Below are positions 37,780 to 49,122 of a stretch of DNA of 64,000 bases, piece by piece. Position numbers and translations under genes: made by a program. The DNA comes from Lepturacanthus savala (lineage: Eukaryota > Chordata > Actinopteri > Scombriformes > Trichiuridae), in NCBI GenBank assembly GCA_030544235.1, contig CM060472.1:19560154-19624153 (forward strand). The letters run 5' to 3'. How positions within the stretch are numbered: position 1 is the stretch's first letter; every line of letters begins with the position of its first letter. The notes beneath the pieces are model-generated. The model worked only from the letters and a program-made list of their open reading frames with translations. It searched no databases and had not been told where the DNA came from.

Positions 37780-38060
37780 GTTTGAACTCAATAAATTCGT
37801 TGCCAACTATTACATTAATCGCCAACTCTTGATAATTCAACTCAAAATGATTGGAGTCATTTACAAGATACAAATTCTTTGATTCCAGCTTCTCAAATCT
37901 AATTATTTTCTGGTTTCTTTAGTCTTCTATAATAGTAAACTGGTGATCTTTGGGTTGTGGACTGTTGGTCTGGACAAAGAAAAACATTTTAGGTTGAATC
38001 TTCAGTTTTGGGAAACACTAACACCATTACACCATTTTATGAAACAAACAACTAGGGCTG
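37780..38060. repeat. Dispersed repeat family, copy 4
   Basis: GGTTGTGGACTGTTGGTCTG at 37956 is identical to copy 1 at 8159, and the flanking TTGAATCTTCAGTTTTGGGA is shared too. The right end ACTAGGGCTGGCC resembles the family terminus; the left end is degraded. Confidence 0.65.
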
Positions 38061-39224
38061 GCCCAAAAAACATCAAAACCTCGAAGCTTCAATCGTTGCC
38101 ATGATTGATAATGAAGTCCATGATTCATTTTATTATTAATAATCCCTCCTTTAGTGTCACAGTGACAAACAAAACCTTAGACTAAAACATCGTGCCTCCA
38201 CTGCTTCATTAGCATTAATTAAAAAAATACACATTTTCTCATCTTCAAGTCATGCAGTGATTCCATCAGTGAAAGTGAAGCATCCCGTGACGCCAACTTG
38301 AATCCGCATTTGATGTTGGGACTCCCTCCTGAAGTACAAACTGATTTGTATGTTATTGTCACAGCTCAAGGCCGATATGAGTTGTTGAGGCAGGGTCTGC
38401 GATAAATCAGCTGTGTGCCGTGGCGACTGGGCGACCATAAGTCAGCGAGAACGACCACTTCCGCTGCCAGGAGGGCTGTAGCCATTGTCAACGCGCGTTC
38501 TCCCTGCGGCACCGTAGGAAATCTTAACAAAGCTGACCGCTGCCTTGAGCACATACAGACCATTGTGATAAAAAAAAATTATCTCGTCGGCGCCTTACAC
38601 CCCAAAGCCGACGGAGGGGGGTGGGGGCCTTCTTGCTGGCGTGGGAGAAGGACGGAGGTCAGATCCAAGGCTAAAGTTTATCTCCTGAAATACCCGCAAG
38701 CATCTGAGGCTTACAGCCAAACAGAGAGATGAGAAAAACACAGCAGCCCTTTTCTCCTTCTGAGGGAGACGCGCTGAGATAAAGTCAGGATTTAGTCTAA
38801 TCTGCCGGGCCAGGAATAGTCCCATCACGTACAATTAAACCTGTCAACGGAATCCAATCAATTCTCCCTCAAGTGCTGTTTTGTTCCTCATCACTGATGG
38901 TAGATTTTGTTTTCCTTTCCCGGAATTTATCTCTTTTGACTTGTACTTTGAACTACAAACGCTCCTTCCTCTGGAAGAGATTTCTCCAAAATTATTAATT
39001 ATTAACGGAGGCAACCCCATTCACATGAAAAATGAAGCATTTACATTATGAATTACTAACATCCAGCCAAGCTGCTCAAATAGGTAGCTTTCTATGAACA
39101 GTAAAAATAGATCAAACATGAAAAGAATTTTGTTTTGCTGCTCTGACGAGCAGCGACACCATTTCAGATGGAGAGAGAGAGCACTATGCCAGGGATGGGA
39201 GTGGAGGACAGAAGTAAGGAAAAG

Positions 39225-39225
<1 letters not shown>

Positions 39226-39272
<47 letters not shown>

Positions 39273-39274
39273 CA
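39226..39274. repeat. (TG)n microsatellite with CG-rich end
   Basis: About 20 TG units followed by CGCGCGCA. Confidence 0.97.
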
Positions 39275-40566
39275 TGTTTCTAATTAAGTGAAAGCAAGAA
39301 TCAATGGAGGGGAAAGATAAGACAGAAGAGGGAGGGTGGCAGAATAAAGAAGGGACAACTAAGTATATGTATGACCAGTGTAACAATTACCAGCCGTGGA
39401 GCCTCAACTCCCTGCAGCCTTGACAGAGGCTTCATGTTGAGCTGTAGGAGTGGCTGAAAAATATAGATTTACATAACAATTCTCATCTTCTATGATTCAT
39501 GTGTTTCTGTGTTGTTAATAACGATATGTTGGCGGAAAGACAAAAGCTGGAACTCAACCATGATTACAGAGCAGTGGACTGCTTGTAGTTTCACTCCAGA
39601 AACATTCAGGGAACACTTTGCATGTTGAGTACATAAGTACATTAATCCTTTTAGGTTGCATCCATTGTTATAATGCTCACTTATTTAATTATATTTGCCA
39701 AATTTATTAGCCTCATGCAATTCATTCCAAGAGTTTGTCCCACCTGACGTCATGATATGGAAGTTAGATACTCTTGATAGTTCACCTGTTTCAGGTGAAC
39801 TTTAAAGAATAACTTTGCAAGAAGAAAGTGATGTAGATTGTGCATATTTGAGTATTATACCATCACCCAGTGTCTAGCATTAGTGCAGCAGAGCAACAAA
39901 CTCCACAACAAACATGACCAGCTGGTCAACAATTTAACAACTTGAACCAACTCTGGTGGGATGAAGAGAATAACTGTGGTGATCTATTTCGTTTCTGTAA
40001 CCCTGCACCTAAACAGCGTTTTTAAATAACAGAGACTTTCCACAGTGCAGCTTAGCGGCTCCGCTCCACTGCTGGAGACATAATGTTAATAACACAGTGG
40101 AGCAATGCGCCTTTTTATCTACCCATTCCCAGAACAAACACGCCTATTTCTGGTTTAAAAAAAAATAAATTTAAATTTAACCTGTGATTTCTGTCAGTAA
40201 ATCACTTCGTTCATCTCATACCGGCAGAAGAATGAAAATGCTTCCAAATGCAGTAATCTTCATGGAAAAGATTCTCAGTTTTTTTCTGCTCATCACAGTG
40301 ACCTTTATCAAGACCATTTAGCTTCACTGCCAGTTATCACTTATATGACAGTTCAGAGCACTAAGCACATGACTGAATGATTTGACACACTGCACACTGA
40401 AGTAAGAGCCTTAAAAATACTGCTCCCCTTTTTATTCATTCAGGCTTGAGTCAGTTTTGAATGGAGAACTGATTCAAAGACAGAGTCAATTCGTTCTGCC
40501 AAGAAACGAATCTTGAGATTCCCAAAGATTCCCACTTCCATTGTGTTGGTATACCAGTTACATATA

Positions 40567-41934
40567 TAGTGGTGTGAAAATGTGTATGTATATGTCAAAG
40601 AACACAAGTGAAAACAAAATGCAGTTATTAAATTAAGGTTCTTATTATTAAACGATTAAAAAAATCCAAACCTACACAGCCCTGTACAAAAAAGTGATTG
40701 CTCCTCCCCCATGTTAAAACATAACTTAACTGTAGTTATCACAACTGAGTTAATTCCTCTAGCCACACCCAGGCCTGATTACTGCCACACCTGTTCAAGA
40801 AATCAATTAAATGTGAAGATGCTCAAAAGCTAAAAATCATGCTGAGATCTAATGAAATCCAGGAATAAATGAAAAGGTTTGGAAAAGGTCTGGAAAAGGT
40901 TATAAAGCCATTTTTAAAGACTTCAGCGAACCACAGTGAGAGGCCTTATCCACAAATGGTGAAAACAGAACAGTGGTGACCGGCCAAACAAAATTACCCC
41001 AAGAGCATAGCGACAACTCGGCAAAGACATCCCAAAAGACCCCACAACAACATCCAAAGAACTCACTTGCCTCAGTTAAGGTAGGTGTTTCATGACTCCA
41101 CAGTAAGAAAAAGACTGGGCAAAAACATGGCAGGGTACCAAGACCAAAACTACTGCTGAGCAAAAAAAAAACATCAAGGCTCAGCCAATTTTGCCAAAAA
41201 ACATCTTGATGATCCCCAAGACATTTGTTAAAATACTCAAATGAGACAAAAGTTGAACTTCTTGGAAGGTGTGTTTCGCATCACATCTGGTGAAAAAGTA
41301 AAGCTTCATTTCAGGAAAAGAACCTCATACCAAAAATATGGTGGTAGTGTGGTGGGTCTGGGGCTGTTTTGTTGCTTCAGGACCTGGAAGACTTGCTGTG
41401 ATAAATGGAACCAGGAATTCTGCTGTCTACCAAAAAATCCTAAAGGAGAATGTCCAGCCATCTGTTCAGGACCTCAAGCTAAAACAAACTTGGGAGCAGG
41501 ATCCAAAACACAACAAAGATGACTTTGGAGTAACCGAGTCAAAGCCCTGACCTGAATCCTACTGAGATGATGTGGCGTGACCTTAAAAAGGCTCATGCCC
41601 CAAAACCCTCCAATGTGGCCGAATTACAACAATTCTGCAAAGATGAGACTCATGGACTCAAATCATCATACATCACATCACCATTGCAGTTGATGCTAAG
41701 GGCCCAACCATTTATTAGGTTTAGGGGGCAATCACGTTTTCCCCCCAACACAAGTAGGTTTGGGTTTTTTCACTCCCTTAATAATAAAAAACTTCACTGA
41801 AAAAGTGCATTTTGTGTTAACTTGTATCGTCTTTGACTATTTAAATTTGTTTGATGACCTGAAACATTTAAATGTGACAAACATGGGAAAAAAAGAAATC
41901 AGGAATGGGGAAAACACTTTTACACATCACTGTT
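40567..41934 (+). mobile_element. Inactive Tc1/mariner-family DNA transposon
   Basis: The left end TAGTGGTGTGAAAATGTG (40567) and the right end CACTTTTACACATCACTGT (41915-41933) are imperfect inverted repeats. The body carries a decayed Tc1-type transposase (next entry), and phrases such as GTTAAAACATAACTTAACTG, TAGCCACACCCAGGCCTGAT near 40720-40790 and TATTAGGTTTAGGGGGCAAT near 41714 match the untranslated ends of a common fish Tc1-like element. It lies in the same orientation as the + strand, opposite to gabbr1. Confidence 0.9.
40839..41717 (+). pseudogene. Tc1-like transposase, broken
   Basis: An ATG near 40839 and a TAG at 41715 frame a transposase reading broken by frameshifts and deletions. 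Recognisable blocks are W-G-C-F-V-A-S-G-P-G-R-L-A-V-I-N-G-T (41365-41418), Y-Q-K-I-L-K-E-N-V-Q-P-S-V-Q (41430-41471), D-P-K-H-N (near 41502-41516) and P-D-L-N-P-T-E-M-M-W (41548-41577), then K-P-S-N-V-A-E-L-Q-Q-F-C-K-D-E. The catalytic triad of this family is DD34D/E. The block with the first Asp (normally W-T-D-E-T) is deleted near 41235, and the stretch after D-P-K-H is shortened. Total length is about 880 bases against about 1 kb expected, so it cannot be active. Confidence 0.92.
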
Positions 41935-43810
41935 CATCTGTTAGACAATAAATACTAAGAAGATACAAAACAGAGGAAAAGTGTATGATGATAATCAATG
42001 TCCTTAAAGCACTTGAAAAAAGAACTTTGCAGAGGTTTGTATTCACACAGGATCAGGCAACGCAGGATCGGCCATCTGGCAAGAAGTTAAAACGGAATCA
42101 ACTGTTGCAGAAACGCAACCGGGGTGTCACGCTCCAGTGGCCGATCACGTAAACCTGATCAGACTGATCAGAGCCGTAAAACTCTGCCGTGAGGAAGTAC
42201 AAAGACGGGGGGAAGCTTATGTTCGTTTGATAAGGTTAAAAGTAAAGTTAGGCTTTGCTGCCACTTTAGAAAAGATGAGAGAAAGAGAGAGAGAGCAGCT
42301 GTGGTAGAGGGAGCTACGGAGTGAATGACGACTCGGAGCGAGACAGCCGGTGAATGAGAGGAATTAGACTTATTTTCTGGTTGTTGTCACATCCGTCAGC
42401 ATGAATAAACACACACCTTCCCACCGCCCTGCAGGAAGGTGCCACGATCCAGACGCGCAACCTTCAGGCTGATGAGACATGAAAGAGGCTGCGTCTTTGC
42501 ATCTATGTATATATGATCAAAGAAAAGAATAGACAGGTTAGCAAAGGGGGTTAACGGACGGCAACAACAATCGCTCTGGTCCGGACTGAAATATCTCAAC
42601 TACAATAAGATGGGCTGTAATGAAATGCGGATATATTCAAGGTCATAGGGTCAAAGTATCTGAACACAACATCTAAATTAAACAAGACTCCAGATGTCTC
42701 CATCTATGTGACAACAGAACAGCAAACATACATTCACAAACATGTGACTACATTATGATGAAGGTCTCGTTAGAGACAAAACTTGCTGTTACGGCTCGGG
42801 AAACATCATGGCTTGTGTTAAAATGACTGGTCTTTGGTTAGGGAATACTTTAAAAAAAACATTGCTGGCATTTGAAAATATCGGATATTTTGTTCCTGAC
42901 CTACAAAGATTTTCATACTCTATAACAACATTATTACAGCCATGAGAGGACACTGTCACTTGACGATAAACTGACATTTTGGGGGGGAAAATGACAGTTA
43001 AGGCTACCCTCAGTTGTCATCAGCAAGTTTAATGGCATTCTGACTAGTATTTCTAAAAATTGGAAACTCAAGCCAGGCTCCAACTAAAAGACTCACATCA
43101 TTCACTATAGTTGTGGAGGTGACAGAAGTGTCAGTACATGTTCTACACCCATGGAGCCACTTTGTGTCATCGGCACTGACACGCTGCAGAGAGCCAGCGA
43201 GGCGAGCTGCAGGTCTGCACGGGTGTGAGAAAGAAAAGGAGAGAGTGGAGCTTCATATTGACTTCATTTCAGTGTCCATCAGGACGTGTGTGTCTGGACA
43301 CTGACTGCTAATCAGCCATCCTTCAGCTGCTGGACAGCACAGATTATTGTGGATCAGCACTTCAACTCAAGCTCAGTCATTCAGAGTGCACGGACAAAGG
43401 AGCAGGCCACTGTAGGAAGATGGAGAGCTTGCCACTCAAGAGAATGGGACTGGAACCAGGGAAAAGGCTCAGCAGGGGCGGGTACCATGCCACCTTAGTT
43501 CTCCAGTACTACTGTATATGGTTTTTACTGTTGCAAGGGAAATAATGTGCTGTCGATCATAGATGAAACTGTTAAAATGTTAAAAAAGAAGGTAAGAACA
43601 TTTCATGCACAGAGAAAAGCTGCACTACTTGTATGACACTGATCAACCTGAACACCCCTGCTGACCTATTTTATCCCAAAACAGCAAAGTTCACTGCAAA
43701 CGGTTTTATTCCAAAATACTGCACTGCAAACAATCCTAACAGGTAAACATGTCTTGTGTTGGTACAACTAGAGCAGTGCCTGTAAGAAGTATGCATTTCT
43801 ATAGAAAAGT

Positions 43811-44146
43811 GGAAGCCTAAGTAGATTTTTCATGTTGGGCCAAATGAGGGTGTGTTGGACTTTTGCATCGTCTTAATAGACAAATTGTACATTGGGTAAG
43901 ACACACATTGAGATAAGGAGATACATGTAAATATAGTTATTGTGAGAAAAAGGCTACAATTAATGTTGAAACTTCAGATATCATTTTACATACCAGTTGT
44001 GAAATTACTTTCATAGGCCAAGTAAAACCAGACTTATGATACAGTAAATGTCCTTTTCCAGTATAGTGTAACAACCTGGGCATGTCACCGTTATGTGTGT
44101 TTATAAATAGTTGAGGCCCAGATTCTGTTCTGTTAAGTGATAGTGT
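43811..44146 (+). repeat. Paired dispersed repeat, copy 2 (with about 210 extra bases)
   Basis: GGAAGCCTAAGTAGATTTTT at 43811 and CCAGTATAGTGTAACAACCT...GTTAAGTGATAGTG at 44057-44146 match the two halves of 32081-32215. The segment at about 43840-44045 is absent from that copy. Confidence 0.65.
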
Positions 44147-45530
44147 CATTTCCTGAGGGTCTGTGAACATCTGTGTGAATTGTCACTGAAGCAACATGAG
44201 GACGAGCCCTGATACATGAGCTTTATACAAAAAAGGATTTATATCCAACAGTCAGAGAGATATGCGAGCCACAGACACACAGACGCTTCTTGCTTTATTA
44301 CTAGATTAGTCCAATATCGTATTCCACTGTCTGATAATTTAACTTACTGGTATTTATTTTTTTTTTCTTGATTTTAGTCAATTTAGTCTTTTTTTTAAGA
44401 AAATGTTAGTCTTGTTTTCTTAAAACAATAACGCATTGCCCCAAATCAGGAAAAAAAAGAAAAACTAATTTAAACAAGGTAAATAATTTGCCTGTGGAAT
44501 AAGATAATTCTATCAATAATGGACTAACAGTACCAAAAAACAAGACAATTTCACCTGTTCCATCTCATTCTTTGCAGTGTGGTGTTTGCATCTCATATAT
44601 AAATTAATTCAGTTTTAATCTGGAAGTCTTTTCTTGTCTTGTGTGTTCACTGGTGAATTAACCTATTGCCTTATTGTCTATTGCTACTGTATTTGATTCA
44701 TGGATCAGGCACAGTATAAAACATTAAATATAGAAACATACCTCGATTTTATTAATAAACCAAGGCTTTCACTTTTACCTTTGGTCACTGTGGTGTTTAG
44801 GACAAATATCATGTTTGAGTTGAACATTGAGTTGACCTTCCTTCAGATATGACCCCATCATGCCCCGCCTACATGATCATTGGCCCTTGAATGCATTTCT
44901 CTTCACTGTTGAATTTTTCTCTTCAAGGAGGTGCTGAGTCATAGAATCCTCTAACACTCCCGCAGTTTGTTAACCGCTGCTGCTGCCAGCTGCTGGGATC
45001 AGTGGATTTCTCAGTGGATTTCTTTCCAGACTAAACTCTCGAAGTGAAACCCAGCTTGCAAGAAGTACTCCAGGATGCAGACTCACTTATGCAGTGAATC
45101 ATTTTTCATTTTTCTCTTTACATCTGTGCAGCTGTCTCACCTGCTCTGTGTTGCCTCATGGGAATCACCCAACGCTGAAACTAACATTATGCAAATTAAC
45201 ATCCAGTCAGTCAAGAAACAGGTGTTAAACATATAAACACTGAAACAGATTAATTATTCCGCCTGTTCATCAAAAGGTCCCTTCCTGAAGCTCTTTTAAC
45301 GTAATTGATAGCAGAAATGATCCAGTCCTTCTTTTCCATATGTACTGCACTTCAAATGTTTATATGAAGCTAATAAAAGCATTCAGCCTTCAAATGTTTA
45401 AAATCAAGTGGATTTTATCAACTTCAATATGCCTAGTTTTTTTATGCTGTAAGCATTTATAAATTCCCAAAAAATGAACCTCAACAAATCCAATTCTGCT
45501 GTACCAAAACGTGTCATCAGAGAATGAGAT

Positions 45531-45684
<154 letters not shown>

Positions 45685-46488
45685 CATTCTCAGAATAAAG
45701 CAGATAATGGATGAACCAGTAGGATCATGACCCTCTCATCCGATTTTAAAATGGGGAGGATTGATCTATCAGATAACCTACAGTTTTAATTCCTGAGGCC
45801 AGATGTATAAACGATGCGTTGACATGAAAACTATCGATACGGTAGATCTTTGTCCTACACATTGACTGCTACCTATGAAAGCAGAATGAGTGTGAGAATG
45901 TGGTGCCTCACACACACTTCTGACCTGGACTCCATTTCTCTAAAGAGATTTCGAGAGAAAGGAGCGAATTATTGCACGTTGCAAGCTGTAACTTGCATGT
46001 TGAGTCGATAGTTTGCATGTTGGATTAGTTTATTGAAAACTAACACTTTTATCAAAAAAGGGAACAATATCTGGATAGAATCAATACTGCAGCTTATTGA
46101 AATACATTCACCAGTTTGTACTGTATGTATTTCTACACTGGAAAAAAACATTATATTCCATGTTCCCTAAACGGACTAACTTCTGACTCCCTGTGCAGAT
46201 ACATATCATGACTCTTCAACACATCAGTCAGTCTGACTTTAAATCTAAATTGAATCTGTTTGCAGTGAGCTGTAACACCTGATCTCCAAGTACTCTCTCA
46301 CACACCATTACAGAGCAACTCGAGCACCATTACTGTTATCAGCGGCCTCCTCTATTGAACAGGCACATGTACAGTAGCGCATCGAACTAAAAAAAAAGAA
46401 GCTGCTGAAATGCTTTAACCTGGTGTAACAGTCCTCTGTCCCACATTTTTATGAACTGTGATGTCTGATCAAAGCGCTGCAATGAGCT

Positions 46489-46879
46489 TTAAAGGTTCCA
46501 TATCACATTTCATTGTGATCACATTGTGTAAAATGATTGATCGATCGAAATACTTTCCCATGCTTCAAAACACTCAATCCACAGAGAAATGCACACAGCC
46601 CATGTTCAGAAACTGTTCCTAAAAAAAAAAATCAGCTGTCAGGACTTCTGTCACAACTATACAATCACCAATCATTCATGTCAGCCAATCATAGGAGAAG
46701 CTCATTAATATTAATGAGACAGACACAAAATGACCTATTCTTTCTAGAGCCTGCAGAGAGCTTTGGGGAGAAAACTGTATCAACATGATTTTTGGTTCCT
46801 AAAATCACATATATACCTTATTAGTAACATCACAGTATTAAATAAATCCCAGAAAAAGTGCAAGATATGAGACCTTTAA
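46489..46879. mobile_element. TTAAAGG-ended MITE, complete copy
   Basis: The left end TTAAAGGTTCCATATCAC and the complement of the right end, TTAAAGGTCTCATATCTT, agree at most of the first 17 bases. Length 391, no coding capacity. Fish genomes hold many such elements beginning AAAGGTCCCATAT. Confidence 0.65.
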
Positions 46880-47399
46880 TTAAACTGTCAAAATGTTGGT
46901 GATCAGTGATTGAAGAAACTGAATGTGGCCACTGAGTGTGTGGGGTTTTTTTTCCCACTATTTTTGGATCCTGCTGTCAGTAGCAGCACCTCATAAAAGG
47001 CCGGCGTCCGTTTGCCCACTCACTCACCTTTAATTACATCCCCAACTCCTTAAAGAGAGACATTTAGATAATTTACTACACCACGGTTCCCATGTGGCCC
47101 AAAGCAAATACCCGAACTGCCGATTCCTGCTTTACTTGAGCGCCAGGCTAAAACCAGCTACAATGCAGACCTACAGTATGAAATGAGCTGGGAAATTCTT
47201 GATCAGTAGCAGCTTTTCTGTCACCTAGAGACATAATTCACTCTAGGTGAAAGTGAATATTGTTCCTTAAAAATGCAAGAACAGCCACTCGAAAATAGTT
47301 TTCTTCAGAAAAGATGAAGGTGTGTACAGCAGCGCTGCAATTAAATTGAAGCTTTGGTGTAAGTTCAAAAAGGAAAAAGATCTACCCCCCTTCCATTCT

Positions 47400-48240
47400 G
47401 CCTATATTCCACTGAGGGTTAATTAATGTCTACTTCTCTCCATCACTTTTGCTTCTCTCACACTGTCAAAATCCTTTCTTTCACAGTTCTGACATCACCG
47501 CACCTGACCAATGATCCTTCTTCAATGAGAGGATGGTTACTTATCCACCTGAGGTCTGCCCACCTCTCTGGTTTCCAGGGAGACTCATTCAATCATCAAC
47601 CACCTGCTCCATCATCATCAGCAGCAGCAGCATCATCTAGACTCCAGGGGGGATCCAGTCTTATCTCCCATCTTCATATGAGCTTTATAAAGATTCTTCC
47701 CATCAATGGAGGTCTAATTGCCAAATCCCATTCTGTGGCTTTGATCAATAGTAAACGGGTATTGATTGATCATTGTAATATGGGGAGAAGCTCCAGGCTG
47801 GAACTGCAAAGGCCTGCAGAGAGCCCTGCATTCAGAGGAGCAGGAGGAAAGCTGGGGGGAATCAGCGGGGACCCTGACCACCCCCAGTTACGCACCATTT
47901 TCACTGCTTCCATCAGGAAAGTGGTACAGAAGCATCAAAGCCAGATCCAGCAGGCGCAGAGACAGACAGCTTCTATCTGCAGGCCATCGCACTGTTCAAC
48001 TCTAAAACACACACACAGATTTCTTTCCCCTGCTGACCAAACACACACACACACATACTTGCATTTATATTTTAAACACAAGTTTACCTCTCTGCAGTGT
48101 AATGCCTCTCCTGCTTCTTTCGTACAACTGTAGATTTCACATTATTGGGATTTGAGCTCAAAGAAGCCACATTTCACGGTCTTTGATGTTACCACCCGCT
48201 GCGTTGCTGTGCATGCGACAATAAAAGCTCTTGAATGTTG
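47400..48240 (+). mobile_element. Non-LTR retrotransposon 3' region (Rex-like)
   Basis: Two overlapping frames read S-G-K-W-Y-R-S-I-K-A-R-S-S-R-R-R-D (47913-47963) and, shifted, S-I-R-K-V-V-Q-K-H-Q-S-Q-I-Q-Q-A. The first is the C-terminal motif of fish LINE ORF2 proteins, where it is usually followed by a S-F-Y-P-Q-A-I-A-L-L-N stretch; here that stretch is frameshifted. A 3' end with CATGCGACAATAAAAGCTCT and TTGAATGTTGAA at 48216-48241 is the expected LINE tail. The 235-codon frame 47426-48133 crosses this relic and is not an independent gene. Confidence 0.65.
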
Positions 48241-48690
48241 AAATATTGCTGTACACGATTGATCTCTCCTTACTGTAGCTATAAACTCTTCCAGCTAAGG
48301 TGCTGGATGAGCTTGTGACTACTGGTCAATGGCAGATCACGTGACACAAACACATTTATCAATCTGTAATAAGCATATAACCTATAATATACGATCTATT
48401 GTTGGTTATATCCATAACTAACTACAGAAGATCATCTCCCAATACAGGCAAAAAAACGATTCAATTCATTGCACTGGAGCTTAAAGTTAATATGAAGGAG
48501 TTTACATGTCTGCAGTTTACATTTCATAAGTAACTTAATGATAATTGAAGTGACTATTTAAATGGTTAAGTTACAACACTCAAAATATTCTTAAAACAAA
48601 TATGAGGGTAACACACGGGAGAATTGATGTCTGCATTGGTGACGCTGCAGGCTCTTCTGAACGGAGAAATTTTGTTGGGCACAAATCCCT

Positions 48691-49122
48691 TTAAAAAGGT
48701 CCCATATCAGCACTTTTATTTGAAGTTTTGATCCCCTAACATGATATATTTGCAATTTCAAAAGTACAAAAATTCAACTCAATGTAGTTTTACAGAGCTC
48801 TTTCAAGTGCCCCGCTGGGGCTCCAGAAATCTTGGGCCTTTTTTGTTCCATCTCATAAATATTTATGAGCCTCTCTTCTGATTGGCGAATTTTCACTTCT
48901 CTTTTCAAAACTGAAAAAAAAAAGTGTAAATGACAGTAGGGGAGAGAGGGTCATGCTGAAACCTCTACAGGCGGAGGGAGCTACCCTCATGACATCACAA
49001 AGTCAAGGCAGTAGAAAATCAGCTGTGAAACAAAGTTTCTAAATCCAGACGGTGAACATTTCTGTGTTTGAAGCATGGGACAGTTATCTAGAGTAAAAAA
49101 AACGAAAAAATGGAACCTTTAA
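48691..49122. mobile_element. TTAAAGG-ended MITE, second copy
   Basis: The left end TTAAAAAGGTCCCATATCAG and the right end (complement TTAAAGGTTCCATTTTT) form imperfect inverted repeats. Internal phrases such as CATAAATATTTATGAGC and CCTCATGACATCACAAAGTC are typical of the longer fish elements with these ends. Confidence 0.65.

Larger units (their letters stand above)
36501..40560. other. Non-coding stretch
   Basis: No supported exon. It holds dispersed repeat copy 4 (37780-38060), a (TG)n tract (39226-39274) and a GC-richer block at 38390-38660 without a convincing frame. The frame 36638-36958 shows no known domain. Confidence 0.55.

Noticed and set aside
47426..48133. 235-codon + strand open frame, the longest in the window
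   Set aside because: It crosses the decayed 3' region of a non-LTR retrotransposon; the conserved motif occurs in an overlapping frame and a LINE-type tail follows.
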